64,000 nucleotides of DNA, taken from Fulvia fulva (lineage: Eukaryota; Ascomycota; Dothideomycetes; Mycosphaerellales; Mycosphaerellaceae). Position numbers and translations under genes: made by a program. The stretch is taken from contig NC_063014.1 in NCBI RefSeq assembly GCF_020509005.1, positions 5,456,001 to 5,520,000 of the forward strand. Reading direction: 5' to 3'. Positions within the stretch are counted from its first letter, which is position 1. Every line of letters begins with the position of its first letter. A model generated the notes under the pieces. That model was not told where the DNA came from and did no database searches. It saw only the letters and a list, made by a program, of their open reading frames with translations. This document shows positions 10,873-21,670 of this stretch, one piece after another.

Positions 10873-12858
10873 CTACAATCCTCTCCACGCCACTTTTGCA
10901 ACATGGTCGACCCTCTTTCTTGTATTCTTCACGAGACCGAGATACTTCATATCCGCCAACGCACGCTGGAAGAGTGCCATAGTGGCATGCTCATCGTCCT
11001 GAGACTCTCCCATCACAGCAGCAAAAGCCTGCCACAGATCGCTTGCATTGATCAGACTTCCAGACTCCAGGTACAGCTGATACAACACAGCCGTGGCCGG
11101 TTGCGTCGCTGCCAACGTTGCCTCATCCTGCTCAGGATCACAGCAGTCACAATCCAAGTAGTCGTGCGGCGCTGTCAACGCGCGCTCGATGGCAGCTCGC
11201 GGGCGGGGTGTGAAGACTTCCCGATAAGGCGATTTGAGGTCGTAGATGAAGATCTCGTGTAGTACGAGATCTTTCGGGTCTCGAAGGTTCTTCTCGAAAT
11301 GTGATGACAGCAGGTCGGAGAGGCGGCGGATCAGCGTGGTATATGCTGCATCTTGCTTGGAGAGCGTTGACTTCTGTTTACTGAGCTCGACTTTCTGGGC
11401 GATGACGGTTGTTCGTAAAGTTGAGTTCTTGATGTCATCTTCGCTTCGAAGTGGTTGACCAGATGCAGCTTTGCTCTCGAGCAATTGTACCAGCTCCGAT
11501 TCGATCTCAGATAGCTCGGCGGACTTCATCGATACATCACTGCTCGACTGTTTGAGATTGGCGATGACTGGGAGTGCCACATCGGAAGGAGCTTTGCGCA
11601 AGGTCAAGAGCAGCGTTCGCAGAAGTGGTGAGCCGGCTAGCTTTCCAGACATCGCTTGCACGTACAATTTCGACTTAGCGGTCGGTACTGAATTCGGTAA
11701 AGACGCTTGCAGTATGCGTATGACTTCTATTGCTTGGTTCGAGCGTGCTAGCGAGTCTCTGCCGTTGGCGACTGATTGCCGCACGAAACTCAGCAATGAC
11801 TGATCTGAGTCAAGGAGACCTCTCAGGATCTTGACTTCATCATCGTCGAGCAACTTCCTAGCAAAGGTGCGAAACGAGGGCAGATTCCGCAAAGCCTCGA
11901 AGTGGTCCTTTGGGACGTCGGTTTGCGAGATATCAACATCCAAGAACAGGCTAAGCGCATTGGCGTAGTAGTGTGACATGTACGCATACTGCGCGGTCTG
12001 CACAAGACTGTCAATGCTCTGTATGTAATCTGCTTGTCGCTCCAATGCCATAGACGCAAGTCCAGATCCCATCCATAGCGGCGTTCCCGGGTCTGTGAGC
12101 GCTTCAAAGATCTGCTCGACTTCGTCTGACGACGCTGCAGCATCGAAGACTGCACCGTGCAGATACTTGAGTGCACCTCTCGAGAGTCTTTGCTGCAAGA
12201 AGTCGACTGATGTTCCAATATTAAGCAGTAAAGCAAATGGTATTCGGTCGTGCCAGCAACCGAACAGTTCTATCAGCTCGGACAGCAGGTCACCGTCGAA
12301 AGCTTCAGTATCCTCGATTGCGACCACGACTTGTCGGATGTGATGGTCTACCACATAATCGTGTAAGATCTGTAAATCGTAGTTGAGCAGTTTCGGTCCT
12401 CCCTTTCGGCCGGCGGCCGGCTCGACCTCATCGTCCTCGTCATCACCGGGGCTGCAGGCAGTTGCCTTTTGTATGACAGTCTTCAGTGCACCCTTGAGAT
12501 TCGTACCAGCAGCAGATGATATCGACACAAAGCTGATCCGTGACGCGAAGTCTCCATGCGATTGTATCTGCGCAACAATAGATGATCGCAGAGCAGAATT
12601 GGGGCCTGCCAGTATCAACGCAGTCGGAATTCGGCCGTCCGGAGCGGGTTGATCCAGGAATGACACGATTTCGCTGACAGTCTCGGTATTCATGCGTCCA
12701 AGTCGCTGGTCAATGTTGTCCTGTCGTGCTTTCCACGCTTCTTGATACGCCTTTCTCCGGACCATCCAGGAGGCTTGCAGGCCTTCGGGCTCTGTCCGCC
12801 TTCGTTTGGTCGGTCTTTCGTCATCAGGCTGAAAGACGTAGCACTTTTCGTACTCCAT
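10873..12858 (-). CDS. ORC3: Origin recognition complex subunit 3
   Basis: Single exon, 661 aa from the ATG at 12858; the frame stays open 62 codons further up, but MEYEKCYVFQ is where fungal Orc3 proteins normally begin. Next come KRRRTEPEGLQASW, an AAA-like region lacking a canonical Walker A (GPNSALRSS, about residues 84-92), an acidic insert near 143-148, and a C-terminal winged-helix region (LYQLYLESGSLINASDLWQAF). The protein ends TRKRVDHVAKVAWRGL, matching the Orc3 C-terminus. It acts in the nucleus within the six-subunit complex that loads MCM helicase on origins. The gene is intact, and the P450 relic lies divergently upstream. Confidence 0.85.
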   Translation of the reverse strand: MEYEKCYVFQPDDERPTKRRRTEPEGLQASWMVRRKAYQEAWKARQDNIDQRLGRMNTETVSEIVSFLDQPAPDGRIPTALILAGPNSALRSSIVAQIQSHGDFASRISFVSISSAAGTNLKGALKTVIQKATACSPGDDEDDEVEPAAGRKGGPKLLNYDLQILHDYVVDHHIRQVVVAIEDTEAFDGDLLSELIELFGCWHDRIPFALLLNIGTSVDFLQQRLSRGALKYLHGAVFDAAASSDEVEQIFEALTDPGTPLWMGSGLASMALERQADYIQSIDSLVQTAQYAYMSHYYANALSLFLDVDISQTDVPKDHFEALRNLPSFRTFARKLLDDDEVKILRGLLDSDQSLLSFVRQSVANGRDSLARSNQAIEVIRILQASLPNSVPTAKSKLYVQAMSGKLAGSPLLRTLLLTLRKAPSDVALPVIANLKQSSSDVSMKSAELSEIESELVQLLESKAASGQPLRSEDDIKNSTLRTTVIAQKVELSKQKSTLSKQDAAYTTLIRRLSDLLSSHFEKNLRDPKDLVLHEIFIYDLKSPYREVFTPRPRAAIERALTAPHDYLDCDCCDPEQDEATLAATQPATAVLYQLYLESGSLINASDLWQAFAAVMGESQDDEHATMALFQRALADMKYLGLVKNTRKRVDHVAKVAWRGL

Positions 12859-13246
12859 CGTGAAGGCCAATGTCGTGTTGCCCCAGACGTGAGGTGTCGA
12901 TAACATGGAAACGGAATCAGAAAGGGAAGTCGCGTGTGGAACGCGTCGGCCGATCCCGATCCCGATCCCGAGGAGCCGCGTGAATTCCACATGACGCGAC
13001 TTCTTCCTCTCCTTCCAGATTCTTCCACACTGCGACATGTTCACATTATGCTTGGTCTTCGCCCTGCAGGCGAATGGCGCTTGCCAAGGCTAGCAATGGC
13101 TTGCTGCTCCTCACAAGCTTTCTCTCAAAAGAATCATCAGAATCCTTCGCTCAGGTCACGCTAATGCAGGATTGCTCAGCAATGGCGAAGGATTGATACC
13201 CTCATACCATGGATCGTCAGCACAGGCAGCCGTGTCCTAACTGGCC
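12859..13246. other. Intergenic between ORC3 and the P450 relic
   Basis: This is the ORC3 promoter side. It contains a short GATCCC-type tandem repeat (cgatcccgatcccgatcccg, about 12952-12971). No P450 N-terminal coding sequence is visible. Confidence 0.5.
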
Positions 13247-14469
13247 ATGGCGGACGTGATTCACAGCAGGACGGCGATATTCGGCCAAGTATATCGATGG
13301 CATGAAACTCTTGGGCAGATGTGCCCTACTACAGGCCGCGTGGTCACTGTGTCAAAAGCACCAGATGCTGCCTCGATGTCTGTCCTGCATTTCTGGTACT
13401 TCCCAGTCCGAGCCACACAGACACCCCGAGTCACGGAGTATATGTATGGACAGAATTACTCGTTCTTCGCTGACGAGCAGACTACGAAGGATCTGTACGA
13501 TAGACGGTTCGACATGATATTTGGCCTGACTCATCTTGGACGGTTCATCCCTTGGACGATTCCCATCATATTGATCCTGCTCAGAAGTCAGATCAGCCAC
13601 CTGCTTGGCTCTCACGAATCTACTACGAGCATGCTCGGTTTCAAAGGTGTAAGTCTCTGACTCACCGGCGATGTCTCCATACTAAGGGCTTACAGTTCGC
13701 AGACAAAATGCTCAACAAGTTGATCGATGAGCATGGAATCCAGGATCAGCAAAGCGAGAAGGAGTACAAGATCGCAGCGCATCAATACATCCATAGCTCG
13801 TTGCCAAAGTCTGACAAAACAGGAGATGCTTTGACGCAAGCCACCATGGCTGCATGGTCCGGAGGCTGGGACACTACGGCATCCTCATTGACACAATGCT
13901 CATACTATTTGTTGAAGCATCCTCATGTGCTCGCCAAATTGAGGCAAGAGCTCCTTACTGCCTGGCCTGACTCGACAGAGGACCTTACGTATAACATGCT
14001 CATCAGCTTGCCCTACCTCGATGCAGTAAGCAAGGAAAGCCTGCGACTCATGCACGGCGGGCTCAGCCGGCTGACGAGAATCAACCCTCTGGCAACCGAG
14101 CAGTACAGAAATTGGACTATACCGGCTGGCTCCAAGATCAGCATGTCCATACCGGATGTCAACCTCGACAAAATTGTTTGGGGCAACGACAGCGAGACGT
14201 TCCGGCCTGAGAGGTGGGAAGGCAGACTCGAATTGGACAACTGGCTGATGACCTTCAGCAGAGGTACCCGAGTATGCGCTGGTCAGGAGCTTGCCTGGAT
14301 GGAATTAAAGATGATCATCGGCACTCTGTTCCGCCAGTTCGACATGAAGGTTGACCAAAAGTCGAACATCACGGACGCGGACATACTGCCGTATTCTGAT
14401 GGCTTCACACCCGGGGCGAAGAACTATATGCAAAAGTTGCCGGTGATCGCTCAGGCGACTCAGACCTGA
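13247..14469 (+). pseudogene. Cytochrome P450, 5'-truncated
   Basis: The C-terminal two thirds of a P450 are present: VTEYMYG, the I-helix GGWDTTAS, ExxR as ESLR, FRPERW and the haem loop FSRGTRVCAG with its Cys ligand. Exons 13247-13648 and 13696-14469 join in phase 0 over a 47-bp intron (GTAAGT..CAG). The N-terminal membrane anchor and roughly the first 150-200 residues are missing. Recognisable similarity begins only near TGRVVTVSKA (about 13335), and an unconserved stretch interrupts it before VTEYMYG. ORC3 starts 389 bp away on the other strand, leaving too little room for the missing part. The remaining frame (391 aa) is open, so a transcript is possible, but a working enzyme is unlikely. 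Confidence 0.65.
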
Positions 14470-15302
14470 CCAGGTCGAGACCGTGCCTCTCATTATTACG
14501 GGCTGCTCAGATAGCATCAAGAGATTCGACGAGCAGAGCAAGGATGGCTCTCACCACGATTTACAACGCAATGCTACAATTTGAACTTCAATCATGATTG
14601 AGCACCGCCTTGGCCAGTATAGATGAATGCGAGACATGCCCGGACAAGATACTGGTTAGGCATCACTCGCCCCCGGTACTCGACTATTTCAGTGCTGGAA
14701 AGCGTCAACCACTCTCTAGACGAGCACTACGCACGAGCATCAACATCGGTTGTAGTGCACGCGGCACGCGTGTATCTATCTCTTGAAGCGCACTGATGAA
14801 GACGGCCGCACGCCGGCTCTAAACAGCTTCGGGGATTATTTCATCTCGTGTAGACTAGTGTATTCTAGAGCGACCCCTGTCCCTGCTCTCGGTGCGGCAC
14901 CTGCGACCCGCCCATCGTCAGAGGGCGTGCACGGTGCGTGGTTGCAAGATGTGGCCCGCACGCCAAATACTGCGCCCACTATCGACATAGCATCGCGTTG
15001 GGCGTTGCAAACCATGCTTGAGCGGACCGGGAACTTGTAAGCGGATGTGGTGGACACAGCACTTGGGAAAATATGGAGCCTCACTACTCAGATCCTGCGC
15101 TCACTATCCCTTCACCAACACAGCCCGTGGTGATCCCGCCCAGCTACTTCCAGCCACTACGACGTCGCAATGCGTGCCGCATTGGCAGTATGGGGATGTC
15201 TCACATGGCTGTGTCGCAACACCCAGGTTTACTTGTCTGTAGACTGTTGGACATGCTCCCGTCAGCTCAACACAGTTGCTCGTTTCATTGACAGTCCGCA
15301 AC
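14470..15302. other. Intergenic, no gene seen
   Basis: Only short unconvincing frames; this is the promoter side of the CFEM receptor gene. Confidence 0.5.
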
Positions 15303-16868
15303 ATGGATTCTATCTGGAGTCTGGTGTTTTTGGTGCTTTTCCGGTGTCAATATCGAGCGGCGATCGACACCTCAGCTGCGTTGAGCCTGGTGGCTTCGAT
15401 GCCGGATTGTGGTGTAAGTCAAAGAGTAACTGTCAAAGTACAGCGCAGAACTGACTATATGCAGTCCACATGCCTCCTTTCTGCGATAGCGGCGTCTCCA
15501 TGCTCTGCGACCGACATAGACTGCAGCTGCAGCAATGCGACTATCACAGCAATAGTCGAGGAATGTGTGACCGCTAGTTGCATGATACGAGGTCAATTGA
15601 GTACGACTCTTGTCCCCAATGAACTTAAAATTGTGATCTGACAACATGCAGCAACCAAGAACACCACTGCGACTCTATGCTCGCATCCCATCCGAGACCA
15701 CACGCTTATAGTATTCTACAGCGGCATCATTGGTCTGGCTATTGCAGTGGCCGCATACATTCTGAGGATCAGCGGAAAGATCCAATCACCCTGTTCTGGA
15801 GGCATTCGGTGGACATCTACTCTCTGGTGGGACGACTTTGTCATGACGATTGCGATGCTACTGATCATCCCGGTGAGCGCAATGTCTGTAGTGCTGGCCA
15901 ATACCGGTCTTGGAAAGGACATCTGGACGTTACCATTCGACAACATCACCAAGATTCTGAGGATCTACTACATCGACGAAGATCTTTACCTGAGCGCCCT
16001 TCCGGCCGTCAAGATATCTATGCTTCTGACGTATCTACGGGTCTTCCAGTCGAAACGCTTCAAGCAACTGGTCTACGTCGTTATTGGCTTGAACATTGGC
16101 TACTGCATTGCTTTTGCGCTGGTGTCGATATTCCAGTGTATGCCGATCCCCTTGGCCTGGACTCATTGGGACGGCGAGTACGGTGATGGGTACTGCAACA
16201 ACATCAATGCTCCAGGCTGGACATCGGCACTTTTCAACGTGATACTGGACATTCTGACCTTAGGGCTACCTCTTTCCATGCTCTGGAAGATGACACTCAA
16301 CAAGCGCAAGAAGTTCCTGGTCATGCTCATGTCCTCACTCGGCTTCTTCGTCACTCTTGTCAGTGTATTACGATTGCAAGTGTTGGTTGAGTTCGGAGGC
16401 TCGAAGAACATTACCTGGGACTATAAAGCTGTTGGCTACTGGTCAACAATCGAGCTACACGCGGCTGTGGTTGCGGCGTCTTTGCCTGCGATCCGGAATC
16501 TCATTCGCCGCTTCCTCCCACGCTTGATGGGCTCAACGGCGGAAGAGTCTCGCGGCATAACGACTACTGGTCTCTCAGAAACCACCGCCCTGAGCAGCGG
16601 CGTCCCAAAGATGGAACCGCAAATACAAGTCAGGCCGCGGGAAAGTGACGAAGAGAACTTCATACCGCTGCAGGATTTCGAGGGCAACGACACGAGGAAG
16701 CACAGCCGGAACTTCTCCTTGCCACAGTATGGTGCACCGGCTCCAGAAGCATCGCACGCAACGCGGACGCCCTTTGGTGACAGTGATGATTACGACTCGC
16801 CCGTCCAACCTACACCCATGGATGAGGTCCGCGACAGCCATGAATTCTGGCGCAAGTCCAAATTCTAG
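15303..16868 (+). CDS. CFEM-domain seven-transmembrane receptor-like protein (Pth11-type)
   Basis: Exons 15303-15413, 15465-15600 and 15652-16868 (two 51-bp introns; the second donor is GTACGA) give 487 aa. A signal sequence is followed by a CFEM domain with eight Cys in the usual order, from MPDCG to ATLCSHP. Seven hydrophobic helices follow: LIVFYSGIIGLAIAV, DDFVMTIAMLLIIPV, ALPAVKISMLL, VVIGLNIGYCIAFAL, VILDILTLGLPL, LMSSLGFFVTLVSVL and ELHAAVVAASL. The C-terminal tail of about 110 residues is polar and Ser/Thr-rich. Pth11-type proteins sense surfaces or ligands at the plasma membrane in plant-associated fungi. The gene is intact although it lies between two broken genes. Confidence 0.85.
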
Positions 16869-17535
16869 GGAGGTCGCAGATCAGTATCGGACATCTCTCG
16901 CACAACAGCACCGTACGAAGCACAGGTCTAGGATGGCCCGAAGTTCGTCGTCATTCTCGTTCGGGCAGACAGATCAGCCTTACCATAATCATAATCAAAG
17001 CATAATGCACACCACGCTCGGATCCTCAATAGGTCAGCTTCCGAGAGGACATGCTTCTTCGCGGCATCTTGAAAAGCTTCTTCTACGCGAGCGCGCGCGA
17101 GCGCTCTGTCGATCACCTCGTCGGCAAGGCTCGCGCGTGGAAGTGGGTAGTTCACGGCACTTGAGCTCTGCAGATGCTAGCGCGAGACGATCACCGGTAG
17201 AGATACTTAAGCCTCTGTCCGGCATTAGGAGACCCTGTCAATACTCCACAATTCATTCCTTTGTGACCCCTGCTGGTGTGGTATGGGTAAAGACACTACA
17301 CGCAAGGGAATGAGACACTGGATGGGGCGGTGCAATGCCAATTTATCTCGCTTATACCGTTGCGCATACGATAAGCAACAGCGATCAGAGCTTCCAGATC
17401 CACACATGCCCGCACCGAGAATGTACTCTGGGTACCGGCATACGGTGAACGAGTGCGACATGGCCAACGTTTTATTGATTTGGGTGCCTCAAGCTGCAGC
17501 ACCTTTCATCCATCGTTGCAAGCCAAACGAGCGAC
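16869..17535. other. Intergenic, no gene seen
   Basis: A minus-strand frame (16928-17155, 75 aa) looks helical but matches nothing I know. A GCGCGCGCGAGCGC run lies near 17090-17103. Confidence 0.45.
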
Positions 17536-19578
17536 ATGCTGTCGACTAAAGTGCTTCCGCTGCTCTTGTCGGCCCTGCTGGTCGCTGCAGTGCCTCAAAA
17601 GCATGAGCACTTGCATAATCGTGCAAGTGACTCAAGCACGGAGTACGAGTATGTGGTGATCGGGTCCGGTCCTGGAGGAGGCCCTCTGGCTTCTCGTCTT
17701 GCAATCGCTGGCACAAGGTACTCCTAATCGAAGCTGAAGATGACCAGGGAAACTCCACCGCGCAGATGGTGCCAGCCATGCAGCTGCATTCGACAGAATA
17801 CACGCCACAGAAGTGGGACTACTTTGTTCAACACTACGCCGACCAGGACCGCCAGGAACGAGACTCGAAGATGGTTTGGAACACAACAGATGGCGAGCTG
17901 TATACTGGCAAGACTCCCCCAAGCGATGCGACTCCCCTCGGCATACTGTATCCGCGAGCTGGTACGCTTGGAGGGTGTGCTGCCCATAACGCCATGATTA
18001 CGGTTTTACCTTTCGACAAGGACTGGGCTTACATTCAGAATCTGACTGGGGATGACAGTCGGGCACCTGGTAATATGCGAGACTACTTCATCAAGTTGGA
18101 GAAGAATGAGTATCTTCCCAGCAGTCTGGTTGGACATGGTTTCGATGAATGGCTGCATACAAGCTTGACGTCGTTGCTCCTGGTCATCAAGGACGAAAAG
18201 CTTCTGTCGTTGATCATATCGGCTGCTTCGGCTCTTGGAAAGGTATGGTCACACGGGCTCACCTCTGTCTTCATCTGCTGATTAATATTGTAGAGTCTGC
18301 TCGTGAGTCTCCTCACCACCGTCACTGGTCTCGCTCATGTTCTGACGGACGATCTCAACTTTGTCGGTGCTTGGCGGGACTCTACCCAGAACGTCTATCA
18401 AGTGCCTATTGCAGTCGACAACGAGAGCTTGAAGCGGAGTGGTCCGCGAGACTTCATTCTCGACATGGCCAATGCTGTCAACTCCGATGGCTCACGCAAG
18501 TACCATTTGGATGTGCAGCTGAATACGCTTGCCACGAAGATCCGCTTCGATACTACCGGCTCTACGCCTAAAGCTGTCGGCGTTGAGTACATCGCAGGAC
18601 AAAACCTCTACGCTGCTGATCCCCGCTTTACCAGAGCCAGCGGAACGTCAGGATATGTTGCTGCTAGCAAGGAAGTGATCGTGTCCGCGGGAGCTTTCAA
18701 CACACCACAGCTACTCAAGCTTAGTGGCGTTGGACCAAGGGACGAACTTGAAAGCTTCGGTATCGATGTCGTGAAGGAGCTCCCAGGTGTTGGCACAAAC
18801 CTCCAGGATCGTCACGAGACCGGAGTCACCGGCAGGAACCCAGGAGAGTTTGCCATTACAGAAGACTGCACCTTCGGCTACACTCTACCCAATCCTTGCC
18901 TCGAGAGATGGCAGAGTGGTCAGACCAAGTCCGACAAGGGCACATATGCCACAAACGGTATCGCAGTAGGCATCACCAAGAAGTCCACCACAGCAGCCGG
19001 CGAGGATCCAGACCTCTTCATCACTGGGGCTCCAGCAGCATTCAAAGGCTACCACCCCAACTACGCTCGCATAGGCCTGGAAGACGCCAACCACTGGACC
19101 TGGATCATCCTCAAAGCAAACGCTCGCAACACTGCCGGCACCATCAAGCTCCGCAGCACAGACCCACGAGACACGCCCGAGATCACGTTCAACTACTTCG
19201 ACGAAGGCTCTGGCGAGTGGGAGAAGGATCTGCAAGCTGTGTATGAAGCCATGGAATGGTCTCGTCAGGCTTTTGAGGATCTGGTTCCACTTGATGCGAA
19301 GTTCACAGAGACGTGGCCGGGCCACGAATGTTACTGGGGAGGATTTGAGGCAATTCATCAAGGACGAGGCGTGGGGACATCATGCTTCGTGTCCGTGCCG
19401 AATTGGCACGGATGATGATCCGAATGCGGTTCTTGACAGTAACTTCCGCGTTCGCGGTGTTGATGGGCTGCGGGTTGTGGATGCTTCGGTGTTTCCTAAG
19501 ATTCCCGGGTACTACATTGCGTTACCCGTCTATATGATCAGTGAGAAGGCGGCGGATGTCATCATTAATGGGTCGTGA
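17536..19578 (+). pseudogene. Secreted GMC (glucose-methanol-choline) oxidoreductase with two frameshifts
   Basis: A signal peptide (VLPLLLSALLVAAV) precedes the FAD-binding VVIGSGPGGGPLASRLAIAG. The frame is then lost at about 17715, where one base appears missing, and continues in the next frame as KVLLIEAEDD. A normal 51-bp intron lies at 18243-18293. The second GMC signature (SAGAFNTPQLLKLSGVG) and the long substrate domain follow. At about 19327 one extra base shifts the frame again, just before the catalytic His region (WGHHASC) and the end (GYYIALPVYMISEKAADVI). Intact relatives oxidise alcohols, sugars or aryl-alcohols outside the cell. No intron can repair either break. Recent decay and assembly error are both possible. 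Confidence 0.75.
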
Positions 19579-19818
19579 GACTATGCTCACAAAAGTCTTG
19601 GCAGTAGTAACATTCTGGCTTCGCGTTGTATAATACCAGCTTCGACCTCGGTCATGTCCGTCTCGCTATCCTGTTGAGTGATAGTACTGCCTCTCCTTCG
19701 ATCTCTGCAAATTTCCCAAGTATGATGTCGCCAGACCGACCGATAATGCCCTCTCCTTAATCAACACTGGTCCATGCACGTCGACTACTGGCCAATGTAG
19801 ACGGCTCTCAGTTCGGTA

Positions 19819-21264
19819 TTACCATCTGAAGCTGCCCCAAGGCGACACCTTACCTCTCTGGACTGCGCCGGCGGCAGGCTCGTAGCCTTTGACAAATGCT
19901 GGTAGGAGCTGCGTTTCTGGGTCTCCATGAAGGTCGTCAGGTCTCTGTCTTTCCTTGCCCTTGCCCTTACCCTTAGACTGAGAGAATGCCGAGTTCGCAT
20001 GCAAAGAGGCTTGCGCATCTCCAATACTCAGCTGAAGCTTTGGTCTCTTGCTCGAGCCCACATCAAGAGTCTCTCCCTCCTGCTGCACATCGAGACTGCG
20101 CTTCGTGCCAACAGCCTGACCCGTTTGCTGAGAGAACAGTATTCCCCCTCCCGGACCTTGCGCGTCTTCTTGCTTGATGAACGGCTCTCGTGGTAACGGT
20201 CCAGGGTACGATAGACCGTACCGCGGCGCTGGCGACTCCATGATACCAGGTGACATCTCCTGATACTCTCCTTGACCAAGACCCGCTGATTGAGGCGAAG
20301 CAGTAAGACGAGGATCAATGGCCACCTCATCTCGACTTGCAGAGTGCTGCTGTGCCACATGCGTATGTGGGAGCATGGTCTGGTTGTAGAAGGACTGTAG
20401 ATGTGGTGGTACGACTTGCGGTGGTGCTGGCTGTCGTTGATCTTGTAGGGATCGGCGAAGCTGTTGTAGCTGCTGAAGTTCTTCGAGTTGTTGGGCTTGC
20501 ATAGCGTATCGAGCTTGCTGGAGGCGTCTGGCTCGCTGGGCATCTGAGACATTTGGCATTCGCTGAGGTTCCTGCATGTCCTGGACTTGCTGAGGCGGTG
20601 CCAGTGGCTGTGGAATCTCTTGCTGCATGTGTTGAGGCTGCTGAAGGTGCTGGGCTTGCTGCATGTGCTGTGCCTGCAGAGGCGACCGAGTTTGCTGCAC
20701 TGTCTGACCCTGCTGATCCCCTGAGCACAGCACCTCAATAAGCCTCACAAGCTTCAACTTCTTCAACTCCTCCGGTAGCACCTTGACATCCCTAATCTGC
20801 ATCCTCGGACACGGCACCGGCGTCTTCGTCCTCACCACCCCCTTCTCCCCAATCGTCCTCTTCCTATCACACCGATGACACGGACACGCATTCCCCTCCC
20901 TCGGCGTGCCATAGAAGACCAAGAACTTCACATGATCATAACTCCGATCCAACGTCTCGAACGGGCCCTCAGGATGTCCATAGATGAAGCGATCAATCTG
21001 CCCCTTGTTGCGGCTGCCCTCGTTGAAGGGGCGGACGTTCTCGTAGCCTACGAGGCCTGGGGGAAGCCTGTCGAAGAAGTACATGGTGCTGGGTTCTGCT
21101 TGGTTGATTTCTTCCATGAGCTTTTGGGCGAGGGTGTGGCGGAGGTAGTTGTCGCTTCGGTAGTAGTTGTCTACGGAGGGTCTGTTGGAAGCGTTCCCGA
21201 ATGCCGGGCCGGTGTAGGTGATCGTCGCGACGCGCACGTAGCCTGGTATGCTTCGCGCGGCCAT
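19819..21264 (-). CDS. Gln-rich protein with Clr2-like N-terminal domain
   Basis: Single exon, 481 aa. Residues about 58-135 resemble the N-terminal domain of Clr2, a transcriptional silencing factor: DRLPPGLVGYENV, RFIYGHPEG and a CPCHRC cluster (C127, C129, C132). After this come a basic region and a long Gln-rich stretch (about 183-290) with MQQ/LQQ repeats, then a Pro/Ser-rich region, a nuclear-type SSKRPK and a Lys/Gly run (KGKGKGKE). In fission yeast Clr2 belongs to the SHREC heterochromatin complex. Filamentous fungi have many Clr2-domain proteins of unknown role, so the link to silencing is inference. A nuclear, low-complexity regulator is likely. Confidence 0.6.
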   Translation of the reverse strand: MAARSIPGYVRVATITYTGPAFGNASNRPSVDNYYRSDNYLRHTLAQKLMEEINQAEPSTMYFFDRLPPGLVGYENVRPFNEGSRNKGQIDRFIYGHPEGPFETLDRSYDHVKFLVFYGTPREGNACPCHRCDRKRTIGEKGVVRTKTPVPCPRMQIRDVKVLPEELKKLKLVRLIEVLCSGDQQGQTVQQTRSPLQAQHMQQAQHLQQPQHMQQEIPQPLAPPQQVQDMQEPQRMPNVSDAQRARRLQQARYAMQAQQLEELQQLQQLRRSLQDQRQPAPPQVVPPHLQSFYNQTMLPHTHVAQQHSASRDEVAIDPRLTASPQSAGLGQGEYQEMSPGIMESPAPRYGLSYPGPLPREPFIKQEDAQGPGGGILFSQQTGQAVGTKRSLDVQQEGETLDVGSSKRPKLQLSIGDAQASLHANSAFSQSKGKGKGKERQRPDDLHGDPETQLLPAFVKGYEPAAGAVQRGKVSPWGSFRW

Positions 21265-21670
21265 CTTGGTGGTGGTGGTGTTGTAGGTGTGGTGGTGGGT
21301 CTGGTGTATACTCTCAAGCTTTATGTGTGTTGGAGAGTGGTGTCGGTTGGAGGCGGTGGTGATCGAGTGCTAGATGTTTTGAGTTATTCAACAGCGGTGA
21401 CACAGAAGAGAGGTTGAAGTGGGTCACCTGGTTTCATGGAGTGAATGGAAGCAGATGGTCAGTGCAGTGATTTCAATCGCACTCACTATAGAACAGAGCC
21501 ATCAGTGACTCCTTTTGTCAATACAGTGCTCTGATGCTGCCTTCCTAACTTTGATACTTAATCAATAGTCCCGTCACCCGCAGTATGCAATGTCGTTGAC
21601 GCCCGACGCCCGCTCCGCTAATACACACATCAGTAATCTCAAGTCCTGTCGCCCTATCTTCTGTCTGTCT
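21265..21670. other. Intergenic between two minus-strand genes
   Basis: Starts with a GGTGGTGGTG-rich stretch (about 21270-21300) just upstream of the Clr2-like gene start. No gene seen. Confidence 0.5.

Noticed and set aside
17710..17760. Short intron to fix the first GMC frameshift
   Set aside because: The only GT..AG pair spans about 31 bp and would delete conserved FAD-domain residues.
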